From Phenylobacterium sp. (GTDB lineage: Bacteria; Pseudomonadota; Alphaproteobacteria; Caulobacterales; Caulobacteraceae): 64,000 bases of DNA. A program made the position numbers and the translations under genes. Positions 34,103-41,962 of this stretch are shown one piece after another (the stretch's first letter is position 1; every line of letters begins with the position of its first letter). The DNA is taken from assembly GCF_019636135.1 (NCBI RefSeq), contig NZ_JAHBYD010000004.1, positions 124,001-188,000 on the forward strand, written 5' to 3'. The notes below the pieces were generated by a model. It did no database searches and had not been told where the DNA came from. It saw only the letters and a list, made by a program, of their open reading frames with translations.

Positions 34103-34870
34103 ATGAAGACTGTGATCCTGGCCGGCGGCCTCGGCACGCGCATCTCCGAGGAGAGCCAGTTCAAGCCGAAGCCGATGATCGAGATCGGCGGCCGGCCGAT
34201 CCTCTGGCACATCATGAAGCTGTATTCGTCCTACGGATTCAACGACTTCATCGTCTGCCTGGGCTACCGCGGCTATGTGGTGAAGGAGTATTTCGCCAAC
34301 TATGTGCTGCACAATTCCGACCTGACCGTCGACCTGAAGTCGGGCGACGTCGAATACCACGCCACCAAGCACGAGCCCTGGAAGGTGACCCTCGTCGACA
34401 CCGGCGCCGAGACCATGACGGGCGGGCGGCTGAAGCGGGTGGCGAAGTACCTCCCGGCCAACACCCCCTTCTTCATGACCTACGGCGACGGCGTCTCCGA
34501 CGTGGACCTGAAGGCGCTGGCCGAGTTCCACAAGGGCCACGGCAAGGCCGCCACCATCACCGCCGTCGCCCCGCCCGGCCGCTTCGGCGCGCTGGAGATC
34601 AACGACGGCCGCGTCGACCGCTTCGTGGAGAAGCCGCCGGGCGACCAGGGCCTGATCAACGGCGGTTTCTTCGTGCTGAACCCGTCGGTCATCGACCGCA
34701 TCGACGGCGACCCCACCATCTGGGAGCGCGAGCCGCTGGAGGGCCTTGCCGCCGACGGCGAGCTGATGTCGTACCGCCACGACGGCTTCTGGGCCGCCAT
34801 GGACACGCTCCGCGACAAGAACGTCCTCGAGGCGCTCTGGGCCTCCGGCGAGGCGCCGTGGCGGCGGTGA
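34103..34870 (+). CDS. rfbF: Glucose-1-phosphate cytidylyltransferase
   Basis: A 255-residue enzyme matching the usual RfbF length. The nucleotidyltransferase signature is LAGGLGTRISEES and FKPKPMIEIGGRP, followed by MTYGDGVSDVDL (metal-binding aspartate) and INGGFFVLNPSV. It converts CTP and glucose-1-phosphate to CDP-glucose, the first committed step toward CDP-6-deoxyhexoses. It is the first of seven overlapping genes; the next, CDP-glucose 4,6-dehydratase, is its usual partner, which makes the CTP specificity secure. Confidence 0.95.
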   Translation: MKTVILAGGLGTRISEESQFKPKPMIEIGGRPILWHIMKLYSSYGFNDFIVCLGYRGYVVKEYFANYVLHNSDLTVDLKSGDVEYHATKHEPWKVTLVDTGAETMTGGRLKRVAKYLPANTPFFMTYGDGVSDVDLKALAEFHKGHGKAATITAVAPPGRFGALEINDGRVDRFVEKPPGDQGLINGGFFVLNPSVIDRIDGDPTIWEREPLEGLAADGELMSYRHDGFWAAMDTLRDKNVLEALWASGEAPWRR

Positions 34871-35943
34871 GCGGGGCGGCGCTGAACCCGGCCTTCTGGA
34901 ACGGCAAGCGCGTCCTGCTCACCGGCCACACCGGGTTCAAGGGCGCGTGGGCGGCGATCTGGCTGACCCGGCTGGGCGCCCGGGTGACCGGCGTGGCGCT
35001 GAAGCCCGACCAGAAGCCGAACCTGTTCGACCTGGCCGGCGTGGCGGCGCTGATCGACGCGCAGGTCGCCGACATCCGCGCGCCGAAGGCGCTCGACGCG
35101 GCGCTGGCCGGCCGCGAGTTCGACCTCGTGCTGCACATGGCCGCGCAGGCCATCGTGCGGACCTCGGTCGAGGACCCCATCGGGACCTTCGCCACCAACG
35201 TCATGGGCACGGCCAACCTGCTGCAGGCGCTGCGGCGCCAGCCCGCCCTGCAGGCCGTGCTCGTGATCACCTCGGACAAGGTCTACGCCAACAACGACGC
35301 CGGGACCGCCTTCGTCGAGGGCGACAACCTCGGCGGCAAGGACCCGTACTCGGCCTCCAAGGCGGCCGCCGAGATCGTCGTGCAGAGCTTCGCCAGGAGC
35401 TACTTCCCGGCCGTCCCGGTGGGCTCGGCCCGCGGCGGCAACGTGATCGGCGGCGGTGACTTCTCCCGCGATCGCCTCGTGGCCGACATCGTGCGCGCCG
35501 CGCGCGGCGGCGAGGCCGTGGTGCTGCGCCATCCCGAGGCGACGCGGCCGTGGCAGCATGTGCTGGACTGCCTCGCCGGCTACTTCACCCTGATCGAGGC
35601 GCTGGCCACCCGGCCCGACGCGCCCCGCGCGGTGAACTTCGGCCCGCGGCCCGGCGGCCCGGAGGTCACCGTCGGCGAGCTCGCCACGCTGGGCGTCGAG
35701 GCGCTGGGCGGCAAGCCCTGGGTCCACCGGCCCGACCCGGCGTCGCTGGAGGCCAGGGCGCTGGCCATCGACGCCGGACTCGCCAGGCGGGCGCTGGGCT
35801 TCGAGAGCCGCCTCGACGCGCCGCAGGCCGTGGCGCTGACCATGGACTGGTACGCCCGCGAGGCGGCCGGCGAGTCGCCGCTCGGCTTGTGCGTCGAGCA
35901 GATCGAGGGCTACGAAGCCCTCGCCAATCGAGACCTCGGATGA
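34858..35943 (+). CDS. rfbG: CDP-glucose 4,6-dehydratase
   Basis: A 361-residue short-chain dehydrogenase. NAD-binding loop GHTGFKGAW near the N terminus, LHMAAQAIVRTS, the catalytic SDKVY and Y-x3-K in PYSASKAAAE, and the RPWQHVLDCLAGY segment typical of RfbG. It yields CDP-4-keto-6-deoxyglucose. Two GTG starts are possible: 34858, used here with GAGG upstream, or 34867, which gives a four-base GTGA overlap with rfbF as at other junctions in this operon. The difference is three residues. Confidence 0.94.
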   Translation: MAAVSGAALNPAFWNGKRVLLTGHTGFKGAWAAIWLTRLGARVTGVALKPDQKPNLFDLAGVAALIDAQVADIRAPKALDAALAGREFDLVLHMAAQAIVRTSVEDPIGTFATNVMGTANLLQALRRQPALQAVLVITSDKVYANNDAGTAFVEGDNLGGKDPYSASKAAAEIVVQSFARSYFPAVPVGSARGGNVIGGGDFSRDRLVADIVRAARGGEAVVLRHPEATRPWQHVLDCLAGYFTLIEALATRPDAPRAVNFGPRPGGPEVTVGELATLGVEALGGKPWVHRPDPASLEARALAIDAGLARRALGFESRLDAPQAVALTMDWYAREAAGESPLGLCVEQIEGYEALANRDLG

Positions 35944-37181
35944 CCGCCCCCACCTGCCGCTTCTGTCGGGCGCCGCTGACGCGCACCTTCCTGGACCTGG
36001 GCCTCCAGCCGCTGGCCAACAGCTACCTGACGCCCGAGCAACTGGCGGCGGGAGACGAGCCGGTCTTCCCGCTCCACACCCGCGTCTGCGACCGCTGCTT
36101 CCTGGTGCAGGCCGACCACGACGTGCCGGCCGAGGCGATCTTCGACGCCGGCTACGCCTACTTCTCGTCGTTCTCGCCGGGCTGGGTCGAGCACGCGCGC
36201 CTCTACGCCGAGGCGATGACCGAACGCTTCGGCCTGGGGCCGGACTCCCTCGTCGTCGAGGTGGCCAGCAACGACGGCTACCTGCTGAAGCACTTCCTGG
36301 CCAAGGACATCCCCGTCCTCGGCATCGAGCCCACGGCCAACACCGCCGAAGCCGCCCGCGCCGTCGGCGTGCGCACCGACGTGGTGTTCTTCAACGCTGA
36401 AACAGGCGCGAACCTTGCCGCCCGCGGCGACCGCGCCGACCTGATGGCCGCCAACAACGTCCTGGCCCACGTGCCCGACCTGAACGCCTTCGTCGCCGGC
36501 TTCCCCCTCGTGCTGAAGCCGCAGGGTGTGCTGACCTTCGAGTTCCCGCACCTGCTGAACCTCATCGAGAAGGTGCAGTTCGACACCATCTACCACGAGC
36601 ACTATTCCTACCTCTCGCTGGTCGCCGTGGAGCAGGTGCTGAACGCCCATGGCCTGCGACCCTTCGATGTTGAACTTCTGCCGACCCACGGCGGCTCGCT
36701 GCGCCTCTTCTGCTGCCACCGGGCCTCCGGCCACGAGGAGACCGACGCGCTCCGGGCCCTGCGGGCGACGGAGTCCGCGGCCGGCCTCGACCGCATCGCG
36801 ACCTACGAAGGCTATGCGGCCCGCGTCGAGGCCGTGCGCGACAGCTTCCTCGCCTTCGTCCGCGACGCCCGCGACGACGGCAAGGCGATCGCCGCCTACG
36901 GGGCGGCGGCCAAGGGCAACACCTTCCTCAACTACTGCGGCGTCACCCGCGACGACATCGTCGAGGCCTACGACATGAACCCCGCCAAGCAGGGCCGCTA
37001 CCTGCCGGGCAGCCACGTGCCGGTCCGCAGCCCCGAGGCCGTCCGCAAGACCCGCCCCGACTACGTCCTGATCCTGCCCTGGAACCTGAAGGACGAGATC
37101 ACGACGCAGCTTTCCTTCATCGCCGACTGGGGCGGCCGCTTCGTCGTGGCCTCGCCCGAGACCCAGGTGCTTCAAGGTTGA
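35940..37181 (+). CDS. Zinc-finger SAM-dependent sugar C-methyltransferase (TylCIII/EvaC type)
   Basis: A 413-residue protein of the three-part C-methyltransferase family. N-terminal zinc site C6-x2-C9 and C50-x2-C53; central SAM domain with VVEVASNDGYLL (about 102-113) and EFPHLLNLIEK; IYHEHYSYLS, a His/Tyr catalytic stretch; and a C-terminal domain with AYGAAAKGNTFLNY. Relatives methylate C-3 of 4-keto-deoxysugar nucleotides. Directly after RfbG the expected substrate is CDP-4-keto-6-deoxyglucose, giving a 3-C-methyl branch. ATGA overlap with rfbG. The position of methylation is inferred from family. Confidence 0.88.
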   Translation: MTAPTCRFCRAPLTRTFLDLGLQPLANSYLTPEQLAAGDEPVFPLHTRVCDRCFLVQADHDVPAEAIFDAGYAYFSSFSPGWVEHARLYAEAMTERFGLGPDSLVVEVASNDGYLLKHFLAKDIPVLGIEPTANTAEAARAVGVRTDVVFFNAETGANLAARGDRADLMAANNVLAHVPDLNAFVAGFPLVLKPQGVLTFEFPHLLNLIEKVQFDTIYHEHYSYLSLVAVEQVLNAHGLRPFDVELLPTHGGSLRLFCCHRASGHEETDALRALRATESAAGLDRIATYEGYAARVEAVRDSFLAFVRDARDDGKAIAAYGAAAKGNTFLNYCGVTRDDIVEAYDMNPAKQGRYLPGSHVPVRSPEAVRKTRPDYVLILPWNLKDEITTQLSFIADWGGRFVVASPETQVLQG

Positions 37182-37708
37182 AGTTCTCGCGCACCAAGCT
37201 GGCCGGCGTCTTCCGCGTGGCCGCCGAGCCGCACCGCGACGCGCGCGGCGCCTTCGCGCGCCTGCACTGCCCGGACGAGTTCGCCGCCGCCGGCGTCGCC
37301 TTCGCGCCGGCCCAGACCAGCCTCTCCTGCAACCCGCACGCCTTGACCCTGCGCGGCCTGCACTACCAGGCCGCGCCCCATGCCGAGGCCAAGCTGGTGC
37401 GCGTCACCCGCGGCCGCGTCTTCGACGTGGCGGTCGACCTGCGGCCGGGGAGCCCCACCCATCGCCAGTGGATCGCCGAGGAGCTGTCGGCCGACAACCT
37501 GATGGCGCTCTTCATCCCCGAGGGCGTCGCGCACGGCTTCCTGACCCTGGAGGCCGACACCGACGTGCTCTACCAGATCGCCCCCGCCTACCGCCCCGGC
37601 CACGACGCCGGCGTCCGCTGGGACGACCCGGCCTTCGGCGTCGCCTGGCCGCACAGGCCGTCGTTGATCTCGGATCGCGACGCCACCTATCCTGACTACG
37701 ATGCTTAA
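37178..37708 (+). CDS. RmlC-like sugar-nucleotide epimerase
   Basis: A 176-residue cupin of the dTDP-4-dehydrorhamnose 3,5-epimerase family, with near-standard length. Catalytic H62 lies in RGLHYQ, H119 in PEGVAHGFL, and Y132 in YQIAPAY. The start codon is TTG, overlapping the methyltransferase stop as TTGA. Its neighbours imply a CDP-linked, C-methylated 4-keto substrate rather than dTDP-sugar. On a 3-C-methyl branched sugar only C-5 inversion would be possible, leading toward an L-sugar. That is inference. Confidence 0.87.
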   Translation: MKFSRTKLAGVFRVAAEPHRDARGAFARLHCPDEFAAAGVAFAPAQTSLSCNPHALTLRGLHYQAAPHAEAKLVRVTRGRVFDVAVDLRPGSPTHRQWIAEELSADNLMALFIPEGVAHGFLTLEADTDVLYQIAPAYRPGHDAGVRWDDPAFGVAWPHRPSLISDRDATYPDYDA

Positions 37709-38192
37709 GGTCGACCCGACAGCGCGCATCTCGAAGCTCGCCGACATCGAGGACTCCGTGCGCGGCAGCCTCATCGAGATCGGGCCGCGCGTGATGATCG
37801 ACAGCTTCGTGAAGATCAAGCCGGCCGGCGGCTCGGGCGACGTGGTCATCGGGGCCGACACCGCCATCAACTCCGGCACCGTCATCTACACGGGCAACGG
37901 CGTCAGGATCGGCGAGGGCGTGGCGATCGCCGCCAACTGCACGCTCGCCCCCACCAACCACGCGATCGCCGACCGTTCGCGCATGATCCGGGACCAGGGC
38001 TTCCAGCCCTCCAGGGGCGGCATCGTCATCGAGGACGACTGCTGGCTGGGCTCGGGGGTGGTGCTGCTGGACGGCGCCGTCCTGCGCAAGGGCTGCGTGA
38101 TCGCGGCCGGCGCGGTGGTCCGCGGCGAGGTCGAGGCCTACGCCATCTACGGCGGCACGCCCGCGCGGCGCATCGGGGCGCGCGGCGAATGA
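37701..38192 (+). CDS. Left-handed beta-helix acyltransferase (WbbJ type)
   Basis: A 163-residue hexapeptide-repeat protein. Repeats such as VVIGADTAINSG, VRIGEGVAIAANC and IVIEDDCWLGSGVVLLDGAVL form the helix, with TNHAIADR supplying the catalytic histidine, and the end YGGTPARRIG is typical of O-acetyltransferases. It overlaps the epimerase gene by eight bases and the next gene by four. It probably acetylates the deoxysugar or a glycan carrying it. Confidence 0.85.
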   Translation: MLKVDPTARISKLADIEDSVRGSLIEIGPRVMIDSFVKIKPAGGSGDVVIGADTAINSGTVIYTGNGVRIGEGVAIAANCTLAPTNHAIADRSRMIRDQGFQPSRGGIVIEDDCWLGSGVVLLDGAVLRKGCVIAAGAVVRGEVEAYAIYGGTPARRIGARGE

Positions 38193-38989
38193 CGGTCACC
38201 GTCCTGGGGGGCGCAGGCTTCGTGGGCGCCCGCCTCACGGCCCGGCTCCGGGACGCCGGCCTCGATCCCTGGGTCCCGGCCCGCGGCGACCCCGACCTCC
38301 TGGCCCGCGACCTCGGCACGGTCTTCTACTGCGCCGGCCTCACCGCCGACTACGACCGCCGCCCGTTCGACACCGTCGAGGCGCATTCCACGCTGGTGAG
38401 CCGGATCATCGAGGCGGGCCGCTTCGACAAGCTCGTCTACTGCTCGTCGACCCGCCTCTACGACGGCCAGCGCAAGGACGTCGTCCACGAGGCCGAGCCG
38501 CTGGTCCTCGATCCCGCCGACCCGCGCCGCGTCTACGACCTCTCCAAGGCGCTGGGCGAGAACCTGACCCTGGCCCGCAGCGGCGGCCGCGGCGCGGTCG
38601 CACGCCTCTCCAACGTCTTCGACTGGGAAGACGGCGCGCCGGGCTTCCTCTCCGAGTGGCTGATCGAGGCGCGGGCCAACCGCGACCTCGTCCTGCAATC
38701 CAGCCCCAACATCGCCCGCGACTACATCCACCTCGACGACACGGTCGCCGCCCTCATCGCCATCGCCGAGCGCGGGCAGGGGATCTTCAACGTCGCCGCC
38801 GGCCGCCTCACCACCAACGCCGAGATCGCCCGCGTCTTCGAGGCCAGGGGTTTCTGGGTGAAGTTCACGGGCGACGCCAATCCGCCTGCGCCCCCCAACG
38901 CCGCCGTCGAGCGCCTGGCCGGCCTTGGCGTCGCCGCGCGGCCGGTGGAGGATGTGGTCGCCGCCTATCTGGAAGGGCTTCCCGCTTGA
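38189..38989 (+). CDS. NAD(P)-dependent epimerase/reductase, probable 4-ketoreductase
   Basis: A 266-residue extended short-chain dehydrogenase, somewhat shorter than typical family members. Dinucleotide loop GGAGFVGARL (7-16), YCSSTRLYDG, the Y-x3-K pair in VYDLSKALGE, and RDYIHLDDTVAALI. In a pathway with dehydratase, C-methyltransferase and epimerase the missing step is 4-keto reduction, which this enzyme would fill. ATGA overlap upstream and TTGA overlap downstream. Confidence 0.85.
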   Translation: MTVTVLGGAGFVGARLTARLRDAGLDPWVPARGDPDLLARDLGTVFYCAGLTADYDRRPFDTVEAHSTLVSRIIEAGRFDKLVYCSSTRLYDGQRKDVVHEAEPLVLDPADPRRVYDLSKALGENLTLARSGGRGAVARLSNVFDWEDGAPGFLSEWLIEARANRDLVLQSSPNIARDYIHLDDTVAALIAIAERGQGIFNVAAGRLTTNAEIARVFEARGFWVKFTGDANPPAPPNAAVERLAGLGVAARPVEDVVAAYLEGLPA

Positions 38990-39639
38990 AGCTGCTGGAC
39001 CACACCCGCGAGAGCCTGATCGGCTACCTGACGGCCCAGTGCGCCGCCATCGCGCCCGACGGGCGCGAGGCCGCGTTCCGCGCCGCGGTCGACGCCCACC
39101 TCGACGAGGCGCTGGAGCGGATGCACCATTGCATCAACGCCTGCGCCCCCTGGCGGCCCGACCAGTTCAACGTGCTGCAATCCTCGCAGCACTGCATCTT
39201 CCTCTACTACCTCGCCAACACCATGTACCGGCGCTCGAACGAGACCGCCGCGGCCACGCGCCTCTTCCTGATGAACAAGGCGCTGAACGGCATCGACCTC
39301 TTCTACGAGATCGCCATGCCGCCGGTGTTCTACATCGGCCACTCGGTCGGCATCGTGCTCGCCAAGGCCACCTACGGGAACCACCTGGTCCTCTACCAGA
39401 ACTCGACCGTGGGCCGGCACAAGGACGAGATCCCGGTCATCGGCGACCGGGTGGTGATCTACCCCAACTGCGCCGTCATCGGCCGCTCGGTGATCGGCAG
39501 CGACTCGGTGCTGAGCCAGGGGACCAGCGCCATCAACAAGACCGTCCCCGAGGGCGTCATCGCCTTCCGCTCGGGCGGCGCGGACCTGGCGTTCCAGCCC
39601 CGCCCGGACGACCTGCTGCAGGAATACTTCCGGCTCTAG
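38986..39639 (+). CDS. Serine-acetyltransferase-like hexapeptide acyltransferase
   Basis: A 217-residue protein. It starts at TTG (38986), overlapping the previous stop as TTGA, with GGAAGGG eight bases upstream. An alpha-helical N-terminal half (to about 105) precedes a short beta-helix: YIGHSVGIVLAKATYGNHLV, STVGRHKDEIPVIGDRVVIY and SVIGSDSVLSQGTSAI. The layout is like CysE-related transferases, but the sugar operon makes a glycan or nucleotide-sugar acceptor more likely than serine. Last gene of the operon, ahead of a palindrome. Confidence 0.8.
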   Translation: MKLLDHTRESLIGYLTAQCAAIAPDGREAAFRAAVDAHLDEALERMHHCINACAPWRPDQFNVLQSSQHCIFLYYLANTMYRRSNETAAATRLFLMNKALNGIDLFYEIAMPPVFYIGHSVGIVLAKATYGNHLVLYQNSTVGRHKDEIPVIGDRVVIYPNCAVIGRSVIGSDSVLSQGTSAINKTVPEGVIAFRSGGADLAFQPRPDDLLQEYFRL

Positions 39640-39662
39640 GTTTTTGTCTTGTCGCGCGTTTA

Positions 39663-39691
39663 TTCCGAAAACCGGCTCCCACTTTTCGGAA
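39663..39691. repeat. Palindrome TTCCGAAAA/TTTTCGGAA between convergent genes
   Basis: A perfect nine-base inverted repeat with an eleven-base loop (CCGGCTCCCAC), preceded by TTTTTGTCTTGTCGCGCG. This whole segment resembles an alphaproteobacterial intergenic motif known to recur in these genomes. Located between the convergent sugar operon and the TPR-OGT genes, with A and T tracts in the stem, it could terminate transcription in both directions. Confidence 0.75.
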
Positions 39692-39697
39692 CGCGCT

Positions 39698-41962
39698 CTA
39701 GCCGCCGCGCACGGCGTTCCACATCGTGTCGTAGAAGTCGCGGGCGAAGTCGGCGGTGCGGCCCAGGGGGCCCGCACGGAGATCGGCGCGCAGGGTGGCC
39801 CTGAGCGTACGGCGGCGCCCGGCGTCGGCCGCGAGGCGGGTCGCGATCCCGACGTAGCCGTCCACGTCCCGCGCGCAGAGGTCGCCCAGGCCTGCGTTGG
39901 TCAGGATCGAGTAGCTCAGCCGCTCGTAGAACGCCGGCCCGACCAGGCTCACCACCGGCACGCCCATCCAGAGGCTCTCGGTGGTGGTCGTGCCGCCCGT
40001 CAGCGGGAAGGTGTCGAGGCTCACGTCCATGTCGCCGTAGTGCGCGAGGTGGCCGCCGCGCACCACGCGCCAGACCAGCCGTTCGGCGCCCACGCCCTCG
40101 GCCGCGAACGCCGCCGCGATGTTGGCGCGGAAGGCCGCCGAACCCGCTTCGGGCCGCAGGACCATGAACCGGCTGTCCGGGACCGCGGCGACGACCTTCG
40201 CCCAGGCGTCGAGCGTGCCGGGGTTGTACTTGTAGGGGTTGTTCGCCGTGCCGAAGGTCACGAAGCCGTTCCGGGCGCTCGGCGGGTCGGCGGCCACGGC
40301 CGGCTCGTCGGTGAAGACGTGCTCGCCGAGGGTGATCCAGCTCGTCGGCAGCGTCAGCGGCTGCTCGATCATCAGCTCGGGCCGCTCAGGCGCATTGAGG
40401 GGGTCGCAGACGAACCAGTCGACGCAGGAGAGTCCCACCGAATGCGGGTAGCCGAGCCAGCTCGCCTGCCTCGGCGCCGCGCGAAACGCCATCACCTCCA
40501 CGCGGTTGAACCGGGTCGATCCGCCCAGGTCGATCAGCAGGTCCAGCCCGTCGTCAGCGATCGCCTGGGCCGACGCGCGGCTCTGGAGCCCGTCCAGCAG
40601 GCGCACGGTCGCCGTCTGCGCCACCTGCGTCTTCACGGGATCGTCCCGTCCGGGGTGGTGCGAATAGACGAACAGCTCGAAGCGCGGGTCGCGGTGGGTG
40701 AAGAGCGGCAGGGCGAAGTAGCCCACCGCATGCCGGCGCAGGTCGGACGACAGGAACCCCAGGCGAACCTTGCCGTCGGCCGCCCGCGCCCTGGGCCGCG
40801 CCACCGGCGCCCCGGCCGCCCAGGTCTCGGTCCTGCGCCCCCACATGCGGTGCTGTTCGAGGAGCTCCAGCCGGTCGGCGTCGCTCGCCACCCGGGGGAT
40901 CTGCTCCAGGAACGCCGAATGGCGGCCGCTGCTGGCGAACGCGCGGCCCATCTCGCGGAAGCCGCCCACCCGCTTCACGGCCTCGAAGTCGCAGGCGCGG
41001 GCCAGCACCTCGCTCAGGATCTTCGCGCCGGGATCGGTGTTCCGCGGCAGGGCCTCGAGCGCCAGCCGATAGGCCTTGTCCAGGCTCGCCCCCTCGGTCG
41101 GCGAGCGGTCGCGGGACAGCCCCTCGGCGAGCGCCAGCGCGTAGCCGGAGTCGTGCGGCGCCCGATCGTGGGCGATCTGCAACTCGGCGTTGGCGGCCCT
41201 GCGGTCGCTGTCGGCGATCAGCCGGCCGCGCTCGTAATGCGTCCAGGCCGCGCCCGGGATGAGCGTCTCGACGGCGTCCAGGAACCCCTGCGCCTCGGCC
41301 CGCCGGCCCGTCCGGCGCAGCAGCGCCGCCTTGGCCTCAAGAAGCCTCCGCTCGGTCGGTTGCCGGCGGATGCCGTCCTCCAGAACCGTGACGGCGTCGG
41401 CCGGCAGCGGACTGTTCGTGAGCAGTGTGGAGAGGTCCAGCCGGATGTCGACGTTGTCCGGGTCCATCGCGAGCGATGATCGGACCGCCTCGGTCGCCGC
41501 GGGGATCCTGTCCTGCTGCCAGAGCGCGCGGCCCAGCCGCCAGACATGTCCTGGTTCGGCGGGATCGAGCCGCATCAGCTCGCGATAGACCTCCTCGGCC
41601 CTCGCGCTTCGCCGCGCGTCCATCAGGGCGTTGCCGAGGTTCTGCAAGGCGGCCGGGAACCCGGGCCGCATCGCGACCGCGGTCTCCAGCGCCGCCACCG
41701 CCTCCGGCAGCCGCTTCAGGCGGCGCAGCGCCACGCCGCGGGTGTTGGTCAGGTCGTAGTCGCCGGCGTGGGCCGTCAGCCCCTCGGCCGCGCGCCGCTC
41801 GGCGTCCTCCATCCGGCCCAGGCCGAAGAGTTGCGCCGCCAGCATCCGCCACACGACGGCCGGCTGCGGCCCCTCGGCGATCGCCGCCTCCAGCTCGGCC
41901 ACCGCGGCCTCGCGCCGTCCCGCGGCGGCCGCCGCCTTCGCCGCCGCCAGCCGGTCGACCAT
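39698..41962 (-). CDS. TPR/O-GlcNAc-transferase-like (SPINDLY-type) glycosyltransferase, copy 2
   Basis: A 754-residue protein. The N-terminal ~330 residues are TPR-like helical repeats (PAALQNLGNALMDARRSARA is the clearest), and the C-terminal ~370 are the two-lobed GT41 catalytic domain: VRLGFLSSDLRRHAVGYF, WLGYPHSVGLSCVDWFVCDP, GTANNPYKYNPGTLDAW and DTFPLTGGTTTTESLWMGVP. Longer readings to 43519 in this frame cross the neighbouring gene and are artefacts. The ATG overlaps the upstream paralogue's stop as ATGA. Bacterial members include FlmG, which glycosylates flagellin in Caulobacter. The target here may be flagellin or a surface protein; unknown. Confidence 0.9.
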   Translation of the reverse strand: MVDRLAAAKAAAAAGRREAAVAELEAAIAEGPQPAVVWRMLAAQLFGLGRMEDAERRAAEGLTAHAGDYDLTNTRGVALRRLKRLPEAVAALETAVAMRPGFPAALQNLGNALMDARRSARAEEVYRELMRLDPAEPGHVWRLGRALWQQDRIPAATEAVRSSLAMDPDNVDIRLDLSTLLTNSPLPADAVTVLEDGIRRQPTERRLLEAKAALLRRTGRRAEAQGFLDAVETLIPGAAWTHYERGRLIADSDRRAANAELQIAHDRAPHDSGYALALAEGLSRDRSPTEGASLDKAYRLALEALPRNTDPGAKILSEVLARACDFEAVKRVGGFREMGRAFASSGRHSAFLEQIPRVASDADRLELLEQHRMWGRRTETWAAGAPVARPRARAADGKVRLGFLSSDLRRHAVGYFALPLFTHRDPRFELFVYSHHPGRDDPVKTQVAQTATVRLLDGLQSRASAQAIADDGLDLLIDLGGSTRFNRVEVMAFRAAPRQASWLGYPHSVGLSCVDWFVCDPLNAPERPELMIEQPLTLPTSWITLGEHVFTDEPAVAADPPSARNGFVTFGTANNPYKYNPGTLDAWAKVVAAVPDSRFMVLRPEAGSAAFRANIAAAFAAEGVGAERLVWRVVRGGHLAHYGDMDVSLDTFPLTGGTTTTESLWMGVPVVSLVGPAFYERLSYSILTNAGLGDLCARDVDGYVGIATRLAADAGRRRTLRATLRADLRAGPLGRTADFARDFYDTMWNAVRGG

